64,000 bases of DNA from Flavobacteriales bacterium (GCA_015075325.1 JABTUP010000002.1:124001-188000), one strand, 5' to 3'; numbered from the stretch's first letter, positions 39,353 through 50,367 are shown. The notes: generated from the letters alone by a model not told the origin. Program-made: numbers and translations.

Positions 39353-40596
39353 ATGAACAAACAAATTGAAATAATGGCTCAGCTGGTTCTTTTGAATCGT
39401 TAATGGCAGCCATACAAGGTAGGACAGATTCTATTTATTTTGGCATTGAGCAATTAAACATGCGAGCCAAAGCTGCCAACAATTTTACTTTTGATGACTT
39501 AGAAACCATTGCAAAATTTGCAAAGAAAAAAATGTACGCTCATACCTAACTTTAAATACTATTATTTACGATCATGATTTATCGTTAATGAAACGTATCG
39601 TGGATAAATCGAAAAGCTGCTGGAATAATAAAGCAGTTATTGCCTCCGACCAAGCAAAATTAATTATGCCTCTTCTGTTGGATTTGAAGTACATATTTCC
39701 AATGAAAAACCAATGTTACTAATTTAGAAACCATTAAGTTTTTGCACACTTTGCTGATGTAATGGTTTTAAATAAAATGAGAGCTCAGTTTAAAACAAGT
39801 AAAAGACATTACTGATGGCATTAAAAAGATAATGTTAGAGGCTACTTCAGGAAATTTAAATAGAAATAGAAATATTTGCTCATGGAGCTCTGTGTATGGC
39901 TGTTTCAGGCAAATGTTATTTGAGTTTACACACCAACAATTCATCAGCAAATAGAGGTGCTTGTGTTCAAAACTGCCGTAGAACATACGAAGTAAAAAGA
40001 TGAGGAAGGAAACGAATTATTGATTGACAACGAATACATCATGTCTCCTAAAGACCTTTGTACCATTGATTTATTGATGATATTATTAATGCTGGAGTTA
40101 AAGTATTAAAAATTGAAGGAAGAGGGCGAATCTCAGAATACGTAAAAACAGTAACTGAATGTTATCATGAAGCAGCTGATGCATTTTTGGAAGGCACTTA
40201 CACTAAAGAAAAAAATTGAAGAGTGGAATAAAAAATTGGCAACCGTTTATAATAGGGGTTTTGGGATGGTTATTACCTATTATCAAGAATTAGGCGAATG
40301 GTCTGAAGGATACGGTTTCGCAAGCTACAACGCGAAAAAAATTCTTGGGACAAGGTGTAAAATATTTTCCAAAAATAAATGTAATGAATTTAAAATGGAA
40401 ACACATTCATTAAGTGTTGGTGATAAAGTATTAATTACATTTACCTACAACAACTGGTGTAATTGAAATGGAGATAAAAGAATTGAGGGTTGACAATATA
40501 TCTGTTGAAAAAGTTGAAAAAGGAATAAATTTCTCAACACCAATCGACCAAATTATTCGTCCTTCTGACAAACTTTACAAAGTAATTGAAGCCTAA
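39353..40596 (+). pseudogene. Peptidase U32-family protein, frameshifted
   Basis: Pieces: MNKQIEIMA, then SLMAAIQGRTDSIYFGIEQL, NMRAKAANNFTFDDLETIAK, VIASDQAVINYAS-like, GFEVHISNEKP, CTIDLLM, AGVKVLKIEGR-like, KLATVYNRGFGM and GDKVLITFTYN. This is the YegQ/TrhP-type U32 family, whose studied members hydroxylate uridine 34 of certain tRNAs. A ferredoxin-like gene follows one base after the stop. About eight frame breaks. Confidence 0.75.
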
Positions 40597-40597
40597 A

Positions 40598-40837
40598 ATG
40601 ATTAGAATAATTCATCAACGTGACAAATGTATTGGTTGTAAAGCCTATTGTGTTGAAATAGCTTACGACCGTTGGCGAATGTCGAAAAAAAGATGGAAAA
40701 TGTGTAATTGATAATTGACGGTAAAAATAAAAAAAGGTTTTATACCGCTGTGGTTGGCGACGATGAATTTGATGCAAATGTTAATGCAGCAAAAGCTTTG
40801 TCCTGTTAAAATAATAAAAGTAGAGAAAGTAAAATAG
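40598..40837 (+). pseudogene. Ferredoxin, frameshifted
   Basis: A 79-residue ferredoxin in intact form: MIRIIHQRDKCIGCKA, VEIAYDRWRMSKKDGKC, then DEFDANVNAAKACPVKIIKV. Cys in CIGCKA, VEIA and KACPVK give a single 4Fe-4S pattern (Cys-x2-Cys ... Cys). Frames change near 40640 and 40700-40720. Placement directly after the U32 gene suggests a redox partner; that is inference. Confidence 0.7.
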
Positions 40838-40943
40838 GTAGTTAATCTATCTTTAATACACTTTCGGCTAAAAGCAAAACTAAAATTTAAACATTTAATA
40901 AAGTTTTTTTCGAACTTTTATAAAAAACTTTATTAATTACATT

Positions 40944-41904
40944 ATGTCTAAATCTATTCTAGTTATTGGTTCATCAGGACAAATCGGAACCGAGTTAGTT
41001 GAAAATTCAACTTCGTAAGATTTATCAAATTCTCACGTTATTGCTTCTGATATTAAAAAACCTCAAGTTGAACAAACTGGAATGCATTCGAAGAATTAGA
41101 CATCTTAAACAAAGAGCAGCTCCATGCAATCATAAAAAGCACAAATGTTAAAGAAGTATATCTTTTAGCTGCCCTTTTATCTGCCACAGCCGAAAAAAAT
41201 CCAGCATTTGCATGGGATCTAAACATGAATAGCCTTTTTAATGTGCTAGAATTAGCAAAAGAAAAAGTTATAGATAAAATATTTTGGCCAAGTTCAATAG
41301 CCGTTTTTGGTCCAACCACACCAAGACAAAACACACCACAATTTACTGTAATGGAGCCTACAACTGTTTACGGAATTAGCAAACAAGCAGGCGAAAGATG
41401 GTGTGAATATTACCACAATAAATATGGCGTTGATGTTAGAAGTATTCGTTATCCAGGGCTAATTGGCTATAAATCACTTCCTGGTGGTGGCAAACCGATT
41501 ATGCCGTTGATATTTTTCATCAAGCAATAAAAACAAATTCGTATGAGTGCTTTTATCAGAAAATACAGCACTTCCAATGATGTATATGAGCGATGCAATT
41601 AAAGCAACCATTCAAATTATGCAATCACCAAAAGAAAACATCAAAATTTTGTATCAAAAGGAAACCTATCAGGAATAAGTTTTACTCCAAAAGAAATTGC
41701 TGTTGAAATAAAAAACAAATTATCCAAATTTTAACATTACTTACAAACCTACATTTCAGGCAACAAATTGCCGACAGTTGGTATCAAAGCATTGATGATT
41801 CTAGAGCAAAAGAAGATTGAACTGGAAAGCAAATTATACTTTAGAAAAAATGACAAATGAAATGTTAAAAAAATTTGGAACAATTATTGAAACAAAAAAT
41901 ATAA
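40944..41904 (+). pseudogene. NAD-dependent L-threonine dehydrogenase-like epimerase, frameshifted
   Basis: An SDR-fold protein: ILVIGSSGQIGTELV at the NAD site, then IKSTNVKEVYLLAALLSATA-like, AWDLNMNSLFNVLELAK, YGISKQAGERWCEYY (catalytic Tyr-x3-Lys in YGISK), VRSIRYPGLIGY, and ALPMMYMSDAIKATIQIMQS. This matches the short-chain-type L-threonine 3-dehydrogenase of Bacteroidota. At least six frame breaks; the end (LEQLLKQKI) is in the original frame again. Product 2-amino-3-ketobutyrate would be cleaved to glycine. Confidence 0.75.
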
Positions 41905-42024
41905 AATAAACGTAACAACACTTAGCTCAGTTTATCGATAAAAAATTTTTAATTCAAACTAAATTTTTCGACATTAGATAGTTTAATTTATATTTTATTT
42001 TGCAAACTGATTATTCCTAAGGCT

Positions 42025-42914
42025 ATGAAAAAGATTCTATATATTTTAATCCCCATATTTATCTGCAGCATTAGTTCTGCTCAATCTTTTACAATTGATA
42101 AAAAGTGATACAATCAATGTTATAGATGCCAACAATCTGTAACAAGGATTTTTTATTGAATATTTGGTAAAATGAAAAAATTACCTGAATATCAACCCGA
42201 CCAAGTTGTTGAAGAAGGAAATTATGAAAACAGCAGAAAGCAAGGCATTTGGAAAAACTTTTTCCCTAATAGAAAAATAAAAAGTGATATTGCGTACGTA
42301 AACAGTAGACCAAACGGAACATATAGAACTTACTTCGAAAACGGACAAGTGGAAGAAGAAGGAAGTTGGGAAAACAACAGAAAAACAGGTGGCTTTAAAC
42401 GATTCCACGAAAACGGTCAAACATTCAACAATTTGTTTTTTCTTACGAATCAGGAAAAAGAGATGGAAAACAAGTTTACTTAAGTACGAAAATGGTCAAA
42501 TAATGATTGAAGACATTGTTGCTGGTAAAGAAAATTTGTAAAAGAATTTTACGAAGATGGTTCTGTTAAGGCTGAAAAATACTTTAACGATGGTGAAATT
42601 GATGTAACTAAAACTAAAGTTTACGAACCAAAAACTCCAATTAAAGATAAAGAAGAAAAAGAATTGGCAAGTTCACCAGTTAAAATTGTTAAAGCCGATA
42701 AAATGACGTGGTTAACTCTGGCAAATTCTTAAACGGAAATGGTCAGCACACCATGTACAATAAAGACAAACAACTTTCAAAAGTTGGTTTCTTTGAAAAC
42801 TATAGATTAATGGATGGTTATTATACAAATATGATGCTAACGGAATTTTAATAGTTATCGAAAAATATAAAGCAGGTAGATACATTGGTGATGCACCTCT
42901 TCCGAAAGAATAAT
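42025..42914 (+). pseudogene. YwqK/MORN-repeat exported protein, frameshifted
   Basis: A signal peptide (MKKILYILIPIFICSISSAQ) precedes MORN_2-type repeats with the alternating pattern EEGNYENSRKQGIWKNFFPN, RPNGTYRTYFENGQVEEEGSW and TGGFKRFHENGQ. The C-terminal part (FYEDGSVKAEKYFNDGE, then YKAGRYIGDAPLPKE) is intact. One clean run covers 42172-42460. The repeats bind membranes or proteins in other systems; function here unknown. Confidence 0.65.
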
Positions 42915-42929
42915 TAAGAAACAATTTAA

Positions 42930-42961
42930 AAACCCAGCAAATTATTCTTGCTGGGTTTTTT
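42930..42961. terminator. Terminator before cysS
   Basis: AAAACCCAGCAA and its perfect complement TTGCTGGGTTTT form a 12-base stem around a 7-base loop, ending in a T run. Confidence 0.95.
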
Positions 42962-43008
42962 ATTTATTGAATCCACTAAAAAATTTACTTTTACACAAAA
43001 TTGAAAGA

Positions 43009-44488
43009 ATGTCAAGCGGTCAATTATCTATTTACAATAGCCTATCAGGAAAAAGAAATATTCGAACCTATAAATGCTGGAATTTGTTGGTCTTTACGTA
43101 TGCAATTATCAACGGTTTAGACAATGAAGCACATTTAGGAAACATTAGAACATTCTTAAACTTTGATGATCTTTTATCGTTATTTAACACATCTTAAACG
43201 ATTAAGTAAGATATGTTAGAAACATTACCGATGTAGGTCATTTGGTTGATGATGTAGATTTGGAGAAGATAAAATTGAAAAACGTGCTCGTTTAGAAAAA
43301 TTGAGCCGATGGAAATTGTTCAGAAATACACCAACAGTTTCCACATACTTACACAATTATTCAATTTACTAAACCCTAATATAGAACCTGCTGCGACAGG
43401 GCATATTATTGAACAAATTGAAATGATTCAGAAAATTTTTGCAATAATGGATATGCATACGAGGTAAATGGATCGGTATATTTTGATGTAAAAAAATATG
43501 CCGAAAAATATAATTACGGCGAATTATCAGGAAGAAAGTTAGATGAACTTTTAGAACAAACAAGAGAAAATTTTTGAGGGTGGCGAAGAAAAACGATTTT
43601 GCTGATTTTGCTATATGGAAAAAAGCCTCTCCTGAAACCATCATGAAATGGAATTCCATGGGGCATTGGCGTTCCTGGCTGGCATTTAGAATGTTCATGC
43701 TATGAGTACCAAATACCTTGGGCAAAATTTGATATACACGGTGGTGGCATGGATTTAAAATTTCCACACCACGAATGTGAAATTGCTCAATCGGTTGGTT
43801 CTGAAGGAATCTCTCCCGTAAAATATTGGCATGGCAATATGCTTACCGTAAATTTTTTCAAAAATGAGTAAATCATTAGGCAATTCATTCTTGCCAATGG
43901 AATTAATTACTGGAAATCATCCTTTATTAGATAAAAATATTCTCCAATAACAGTAAGATTTTTCTTTCTGCAAGCACAATACTGAAGCACTTTGATTTTT
44001 CTAATGAAGCTTTAAAATCAGAAAAAGGATTGAAAAGATTGCTTTCGAGCATTAAACTATTTGATGAAATAAAACCTAGTGACAAGAGTTCATTTATTGT
44101 CAAAGAAATTATTGAAAATGCGAAAAGTTTTTTATGAACGATATCTTTATAATACCCCCATTACAATTGCACACTTATTTGATGGAATTAAATTCATTAA
44201 TCTGTTAAAAGAAGAAAAAGAGACACTTGTACATCTGAAGATTTATCGATATTAAAAAAATCATTATAAAACTTATGTTTTGATATACTTGGTTTATTAG
44301 CCGATGAGAAGATGATGCAAATCCAGAAATTTGTGTCTGATGTTAAACGGAATCGTTATTTCACTTAGAAAAATGTCGAAAGAAAACAAGGATTATGCAA
44401 CATCAGACTTTATTAGAGATGAATTAAACAAAGTAAAATCACATTAAAAGACACAAAAGATGGCACAACTTGGGAAGTGGAAAAGTAA
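43009..44488 (+). pseudogene. cysS: Cysteinyl-tRNA synthetase, split by frameshifts
   Basis: Class I cysteinyl-tRNA synthetase read across frames: SSGQLSIYNSLSGK, then HLGNIRTF, VRYVRNITDVGHLVDDVD (several frames), [30 protein letters not shown], then [49 protein letters not shown] and [10 protein letters not shown] (KMSKS loop), and a helical C-terminus to GTTWEVEK. I take the ATG at 43009 because SSGQLSIYNSL fits the family start. A dozen single-base breaks; essential, so the sequence is probably wrong. Confidence 0.85.
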
Positions 44489-45500
44489 CTTACTTTTATT
44501 AACAATTATGTTTGTTTTGTTTTCTTGCGAAAACGAGAATTCACAGAAAGAAAATAAAAAAACATTACTCAAAAAATCAATTGTTAAAGTAAATATTCAA
44601 CGTCCAGATTTTTGAATGCTGATTTCGGCTTATCATTTTATTCAGCAACAAGTAGATTTTGGTCCTCGTTTCCAAAAATAATGAATTTTGGAAAATGCCG
44701 ATTTTTAAAAACAAATTAAGTTCGTATGGTTTTACAATCCAACATTAAATTATTGGTTGGTAAAGCTAAAACATTTAACAATAAAGATATAAATTTTATA
44801 AAAATATTCTTGGCGAATATAATCCTGAGGCAAAAAAAAGAATTCTACTTTTGCTCATTTAACGATTCAAGACCATTTGCCGACCAAGATACCAAAGACA
44901 CTGACTAAACCAATTCTTGGAGCAAATGATGGTGCAAGTGGAGTTGGTGTATTGTTAGAAGTTGCTCGTCAATTGAATATTCTTAAACCAGCCATTGGTA
45001 TAGATATTATATTTTTTGATGCAGAAGACTACGGACAACCTTCATCAGCAATGTCTTTAATGGATTCCGACAGTTGGTGCTTAGGTTCTCAATATTGGGC
45101 TAAAAAATCTACACAAACCTAACTACAAAGCAGATTTTGGTATTTTATTAGATATGGTGGGTTGAAAAAAATGCAGTTTTGGTCTTCGAGAGAAATTATT
45201 TCAATGCGATATGCTCCACATATTGTTGATAAAGTTTGGAATGTTGCCGCAAAACTAGGTTACAGCAATCATTTTACAAATGAGTTAACTTATTTTGTTG
45301 GAACCGACGACCATAAGTATGTAAATGAAATTGCAAAATTCCGAGCATAGATATTATTCATTACGAAAGAAGTTCTGGCAATTTTCATCACAGTTGGCAT
45401 ACCCATAACGACAATATGAGTATAATTAGCAAACCTACTTTATCATTGTAGGAGAAACACTTATTGCTGTAATTTTTGAAGAAAACAAAATAAAATTTGG
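44460..45500 (+). pseudogene. M28-family peptidase, frameshifted
   Basis: A lipoprotein signal (LLLLTIMFVLFSC) leads a peptidase of the M28/glutaminyl-peptide cyclotransferase-like family: SAYHFIQQQVDFGPR, RILLFAHF, then GANDGASGVGVLLEVARQL, DIIFFDAEDYGQP and WCLGSQYWA, then VVPHIVDKVWNVAAKLGYS-like, TDDHKYVNEIAKFRAID. The metal-binding Asp and Glu are visible. The start overlaps the cysS end by 29 bases and the end is estimated. Four or more breaks. Confidence 0.7.
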
Positions 45501-45532
45501 CTTAAAGTTTAATATTTATGGTATATTATACA

Positions 45533-45540
45533 TACATTTG
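45533..45540 (+). promoter_or_regulatory. Candidate -7 element for the small lipoprotein
   Basis: TACATTTG, an exact match to TAnnTTTG, 43 bases before the ATG at 45584. A second exact match (TATTTTTG, 45546-45553) follows. Confidence 0.45.
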
Positions 45541-45583
45541 TCCTTTATTTTTGTAATCAATAACCAAATAATAACTAATTAAA

Positions 45584-45810
45584 ATGAAAAATTACTTACA
45601 ATGATTATGGTTGCGTCTATGTTTAGCTTAGTTGCTTGCACCATCAGAAGAAGAAAAGCTGCTGCTGAAGCTGAAGCTGAAGCTGTTGTTAATGAATTAA
45701 TGAAAACTTGATGAAGTGAAGAAGCTACAAAGAAAACTTCTCAAGCCAATTTGAAGCTACAACTGAAGAAGCTGCTACTGAAGAAGCTACAACTGAAGAA
45801 GCTGCTAAAT
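45584..45810 (+). pseudogene. Small Ala/Glu/Thr-repeat lipoprotein, frameshifted
   Basis: About 70 residues in several frames: MKNYL then MIMVASMFSLVACT (lipobox-like), SEEEK with AAEAEAEAVVNELM, and a tail of ATEEAATEEATTEEAAK repeats. Acidic, low-complexity, with a strong terminator after it. Similar tiny exported proteins are abundant in Bacteroidota; no function known. Frame breaks at about 45605, 45645 and 45745. Confidence 0.5.
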
Positions 45811-45812
45811 AA

Positions 45813-45867
45813 TTAAGGGAATGCGTTCCGGATTAAAAAGGAATTCTTTAATCATTCCCTTTTTTTA
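45813..45867. terminator. Terminator after the small lipoprotein
   Basis: AAGGGAATG (45813-45821) pairs with CATTCCCTT (45853-45861), with a further inner pairing possible, and a T run to 45867. The facing gene on the minus strand ends at 45884. Confidence 0.8.
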
Positions 45868-45883
45868 TTCAAAATTAGTTCTT

Positions 45884-47448
45884 TTACAAATCAAATTTAA
45901 TTCCTTGAGCTTTAAGGCAAACTATCAGAATAGTTTATCGGTATTGGTTTGTCTTCTCATGTAGATTTTCCAAAAGTCAGAACCCGACTCACGACCACCA
46001 CCTGTTTCTTTTTCACCACCAAAGGCACCGCCTATTTTATTAGCTGATCCTCTATGTTTACATTTGCAATAATCGTTCAGAACCTGCAAACGACAAGAAT
46101 TTTTCTGCTTCTTTCATTTCGTTAGTCATAATTGCAGAAGATAATCCTTGAGCAACACCATTCTGCAATTCAATTGCATTTTCTACATCCCCCTTATATT
46201 TCATTAAGTATAAGATTGGAGCAAATGTTTCGTGTTGTACAATTTCAAATGATTTTGAGCTTCAATAATACATGGTTTTACATAACAACCACTTTCATAA
46301 CCTTCTCCCTCTTAACAACACCACCTTCAACCAACACATTTCCACCCTCAGCTTTTGCTTTTTCTATAGCGTTTAGATACATCTTAACAGCATCTTTATC
46401 GATTAACGGACCAACATGTTTGGTTTCATCTAGCGGATTTCCAATTTTAATTTGTTTGTAAGCTACCAACAATTGCATCTCTTACCTTATCATAAACCGA
46501 TTCATGAATAATTAATCTTCGTGTTTTTGAAGTACAACGTTGACCGTAAGTACCAACAGCTCCAAATACAGCACCAGGAACTTTTACTTTTAAATCAGCT
46601 AATGGAGTTATTATAATGGCATTATTTCCTCCTAATTCTAATAATGCTCTGCCAAAACGCTCTGCAACAGTAACTCCAACAATTTTTCCCATTCGAGTTG
46701 AACCTGTAGCAGAAACTAATGGGATTCTTTTATCTGTGGTCATCATTTCACCCACTTTATAATCTCCATTAATAATACAAGAAATACCTTCTGGCAAGTT
46801 ATTTTCTCTTAATACTTCTGCAATAATATTTTGACAAGCTACCGAACATAAAGGAGCTTTTTCTGATGCTTTCCATACACAGACATCTCCACAAACCCAA
46901 GCTAAAGCAGTATTCCAACTCCAAACAGCAACTGGAAAGTTAAATGCTGAGATAATTCCAACAACTCCTAATGGGTGATATTGTTCTCTCATCACGTGAC
47001 CTGGACGCTCAGAAGGAATGGTTAAACCATGTAATTGACGTGATAAACCTACAGCAAAATCACAAATATCAATCATTTCCTGAACCTCACCATAACCCTC
47101 TTGTAATGATTTTCCCATTTCGTAAGAAACCAACTTTCCAAGCGGTTCTTTCAAGTCTCTTAGCTTATTACCAAACTGACGAACAATTTCTCCTCTTTTT
47201 GGAGCAGGTATTGCTCTAAACGATTTAAAAGCTTCGGTGGCAGCCTGCATTACTCTTTCATAATCTTCTTTGGTTGTGGTGGTTATTTTACCAATTAATT
47301 TGCCGTCTGTTGGAGAATAAGAAGAAATAGTTTCTCCACTCCCAAAAAATTTAGAACCTGTTGAAGTTCCATCATTAATTTCTTTTAATCCTAGAGCTTT
47401 TAAAGCAGTTTCAATTCCAAATGTGTTTGCTGTTAATGTTTCTGACAT
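45884..47448 (-). pseudogene. Aldehyde dehydrogenase (ALDH7, aminoadipate-semialdehyde type), broken near the 3' end
   Basis: The first 333 residues (46447-47448) are intact: PTDGKLIGKITTTTKEDYE, SEMGKSLQEGYGEVQEMID-like, PLGVVGIISAFNFPVAVWSW, VWKASEKAPL, GSTRMGKIVGVTVAERFGR and ELGGNNAIIITP. The nucleophile is in GTYGQRCTS. After that, frames change: YKQIKIGNPLDETKHVGPLI, VEGGVV, then GCYVKPCII-like, [18 protein letters not shown]-like and the end LKAQGIKFDL at 45884. ALDH7 enzymes oxidise aminoadipate semialdehyde in lysine breakdown. Divergent from DUF2480 across 65 bases. Confidence 0.85.
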
Positions 47449-47498
47449 ATTCGATGATTTATGTTAAATATTGAGCAAAATTACAAATTAAAACTGAG

Positions 47499-47506
47499 TA
47501 AATTTG
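47499..47506 (+). promoter_or_regulatory. -7 element very close to the DUF2480 start
   Basis: TAAATTTG ends 7 bases before the ATG at 47514, so the transcript may begin at or next to the start codon. The divergent gene has its own match (minus-strand TAATTTTG, 47476-47483). Confidence 0.5.
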
Positions 47507-47513
47507 TACCATC

Positions 47514-48022
47514 ATGGAAAACGACATTGTAAATAGAGTAGAAAAAAGTGGTTTGATACAGGTTAGTTTAGACGACTTTTATCCAGTCAAGGAGAACGTG
47601 TAGTTTTTGATATTAAAAACTTGCTACACGAAGGTTTTGTTTTAATCGAAAAAGATTTACGTGCTTTTGTTAAAGAAAACGACTGGAGTTTGTTTCAAGA
47701 TAAATATATTGCAGTTACATGTTCTACCGACGCTATTGTTCCCCTATGGGCATATATGTTAATTGCTTCTAATTTAAAACCGTTTGCCAAGAAGGTAGTT
47801 TTAGGCAACAAAATTGATTTAGAAAAATCGATTTTTGCAGACATCTTAAACCAACCATGATTTTAGCATTTATAAAGATGCTGCTGTAATTGTAAAAGGT
47901 TGTGGAAAATAATTTCTGTCCCAGAAAGTGTAGTTTTAGATTTTGCTTTTCGCTTACAAAATGTTGCTAAATCAATTATGTTTGGAGAAGCATGTTCAGC
48001 AGTTCCTTTATATAAAAGGTAA
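47514..48022 (+). pseudogene. DUF2480 family protein, frameshifted
   Basis: About 168 residues: MENDIVNRVEKSGLIQVSLD, then FDIKNLLHEGFVLIEKDLRA, VKENDWSLFQDKYIAVTCST, DAIVPLWAYMLIASNLKPF and VPESVVLDFAFRLQNVAKSI, ending MFGEACSAVPLYKR. Two breaks (near 47590 and 47855) and one near 47910. DUF2480 is a conserved Bacteroidota family of unknown function. Convergent with mtgA. Confidence 0.8.
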
Positions 48023-48028
48023 TTATTT

Positions 48029-48748
48029 TTATTTTTTATTTTCATTCTTTTCCTCATTATCATAATCTAATTTTCCACCCCAATATCGCATTTGCTTCAT
48101 CGTCCAGTTTATTCTGCGATTAAGATAATTAGTTGGTCTTTTTGCATTATAATTCAGTGGGCTAGGTAAAACTACGACCAAAGTTGCCGCCTGTTCCTTG
48201 CTTATTTTGATTGCCGATTTTTTAAAAAATTCCTGAGAAGCAGCCTCAGCACCATAAACACCATTTCCTAATTCAACTATATTCAGATAAACCTCCATAA
48301 TGCGTTGTTTACTCCAAAAGGTTTCAATTAAGTAATATATAGACTCAAACCCTTTTCTTACCCAACTTCTGCCTTCCCACAAAAAAACATTTTTAGCTGT
48401 TTGTTGGCTAATAGTACTAGCCCCACGTTTTTTCTTACTTTTCTCGTTATGCTTCATGGCTTTTTCAATGGCTGCAAAATCAAATCCATGATGTTTTAAA
48501 AAATTCTGATCTTCCGAACACACCACTGCCAATTGCAAATCAGGAGAAATCTCTTCAAGTGGTTTCCATTTCTTGGATAGTTTCATTTCCTTTCCATCCA
48601 TTTTCTGCTCCACCATTCTTATCACCATTAATGGCGTAACATAAACAGGAATCCATCTAAATAATATAACTAAAACTATACTTACAGCTAAAAACCAAAG
48701 GAAAAACTTAAGGCAGATTTTCCAAATTCGAGAAAGGATTTTTTTCAT
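48029..48748 (-). CDS. mtgA: Monofunctional peptidoglycan transglycosylase
   Basis: A 239-residue GT51 enzyme with one N-terminal membrane helix (about 12-33). Family motifs: VVCSEDQNFLKHHGFD (catalytic Glu), GASTISQQTAKNVFLW and RIMEVYLNIVELGNGVYGAE. It polymerises lipid II into glycan strands outside the cytoplasmic membrane. It is intact although both neighbours are broken. It ends 7 bases after the convergent DUF2480 stop. Confidence 0.93.
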   Translation of the reverse strand: MKKILSRIWKICLKFFLWFLAVSIVLVILFRWIPVYVTPLMVIRMVEQKMDGKEMKLSKKWKPLEEISPDLQLAVVCSEDQNFLKHHGFDFAAIEKAMKHNEKSKKKRGASTISQQTAKNVFLWEGRSWVRKGFESIYYLIETFWSKQRIMEVYLNIVELGNGVYGAEAASQEFFKKSAIKISKEQAATLVVVLPSPLNYNAKRPTNYLNRRINWTMKQMRYWGGKLDYDNEEKNENKK

Positions 48749-48846
48749 CTTTTTTAGCCCACTTGAGTCAAATGACTTGAATGCAAATGTAAATTAAATC
48801 CTTAAAAAATCAATACCTTTACCGTTGTCTAAATTTATTTATAAAA

Positions 48847-50287
48847 ATGCTTAAAATTAAAAATTACATCAACGGAGAATTAATTGCTCCTCTTAGTGGA
48901 AATTACTTAGATAATATTAATCCTGCTATCGGAAAAGTATATTCTTATATTCCTGATTCTGATGCAAAAGATGTAGAATTGGCTACACAGGCAGCACTAG
49001 CAGCTTTCCCTTCTTGGAGTAAACACCGAAAGAAAACGTGCTCGAATTATTCAAAAAATAGCTTTTCTGATTGAAGAAAACTTAGATAAACTTGCCGAAG
49101 CTGAATCAATCGATAATGGAAAACCATTAAAACTGGCTAAAACAGTAGATATCCCACGTGCTGCAAGTAACTTTAATTTTTATGCTACCGGTATTTTACA
49201 TTATGCTTCCGAATCACACAGCATGGAAGACACAGCAATTAATTATACATTGAGAGAACCTATTGGAGTTTGTGGTTGTATTTCGCCATGGAACTTACCA
49301 CTTTATTTATTTAGCTGGAAAATTGCTCCTGCTTTAGCTGCTGGTAATACTGTAGTTGCAAAACCTTCTGAGGTAACTCCAATGACTGCATACTTGCTTT
49401 CAGAAATATGCATACAAGCTGGATTACCAAAAGGGGTATTAAACATTGTACATGGACTTGGGCAAAAAGTGGGTGCAGCTATAACCGAACATCCACAAAT
49501 ACCTGTTATCTCCTTTACTGGAGGAACTGTTACTGGAAAACAAATCGTATCAACAGCTGGTCCAATGTTTAAAAAACTATCGTTAGAATTGGGTGGGAAA
49601 AATCCAAATATAATTTTCGACGATTGCAATTTTGAAGACGCACTAAAAACAACCGTTCATTCATCATTTGCAAACCAAGGACAAATCTGTTTATGTGGCT
49701 CTAGAATATTTGTTCAACGTGGTATTTACACTAAATTTAGAGATACTTTTGTAGAAAAAGTAAAAAACTTAACCGTAGGAAACCCATTTAGCGAAAACAC
49801 AAATATTGGAGCTGTTGTTTCGGAACCTCACATGAATAAAATACTTTCTTACATTGAATTAGCTAAAGAAGAAGGAGGAACAGTATTGTGTGGCGGAAAA
49901 AGAATTGTTATTGAAGGTGAAAATAAAGATGGTTATTTTTTAATGCCTACAATAATTGAAGGATTAGATTTTAACTGTAGAACCAATCAGGAAGAAATTT
50001 TTGGACCAGTAGTAACCATTACACCTTTTGATACAGAAGAAGAGGTGTTGATGATGGCTAACAGCACTAAATACGGATTAGCATCGAGCGTTTGGACCGA
50101 AAATTTGAAAAAAGCTCACCGAGTTGCTGCAAATTTACACGTAGGAATAGTTTGGGTAAATACGTGGCTGTTGAGAGATTTAAGAACACCTTTTGGAGGA
50201 GTTAAACAATCGGGAGTCGGTAGAGAAGGAGGTTTTGAAGCCCTTCACTTTTTTACCGAACCAAAAAATGTATGTATAAAACTATAA
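48847..50287 (+). pseudogene. Aldehyde dehydrogenase, one frame break near the start
   Basis: Codons 1-60 read MLKIKNYINGELIAP ... AALAAFPSWSK, then the frame is lost at 49022-49041 (AAACACC and GAAAACGTG appear to lack one base each), and the rest is clean to 50287. Motifs: GVCGCISPWNLPLYLFSWK, KPSEVTPMTAYLL, SFTGGTVTGKQI, LELGGKNPNIIF and the nucleophile NQGQICLCGSR. Similar to hydroxymuconic- or betaine-aldehyde dehydrogenases. The break is the last one of the error-rich block. Confidence 0.9.
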
Positions 50288-50332
50288 AAAACCGTTCATC
50301 ATTTTTAAAATCCATTTTCAATAAGAATAGAG

Positions 50333-50340
50333 TACGTTTG
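50333..50340 (+). promoter_or_regulatory. Candidate -7 element for the M42 peptidase
   Basis: TACGTTTG, exact match to TAnnTTTG, 27 bases before the ATG at 50368. Confidence 0.5.
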
Positions 50341-50367
50341 TATCATCAATAATCTAAAAATTATATT

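Larger units (their letters stand above)
28243..49045. other. Block of error-rich sequence
   Basis: Nearly every gene in this block is divided among reading frames, typically by one-base losses, with clean stretches of 60-400 bases between. Clean flanks, plus a few intact genes inside (XRE regulator, mtgA, first 1 kb of ALDH7), mark its extent. See findings. Confidence 0.85.

Noticed and set aside
41225-41530. Separate 101-codon epimerase gene
   Set aside because: It is the middle piece of the L-threonine dehydrogenase-like gene at 40944-41904.
28243-49045. Genome reduction with real pseudogenes
   Set aside because: Essential tRNA synthetases are hit as badly as nonessential genes, and the flanks show no decay at all.
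48847-49223. Programmed frameshift in the aldehyde dehydrogenase
   Set aside because: Two bases appear missing in 20 bases with no slippery site or stimulator, and it lies at the edge of the error-rich block.
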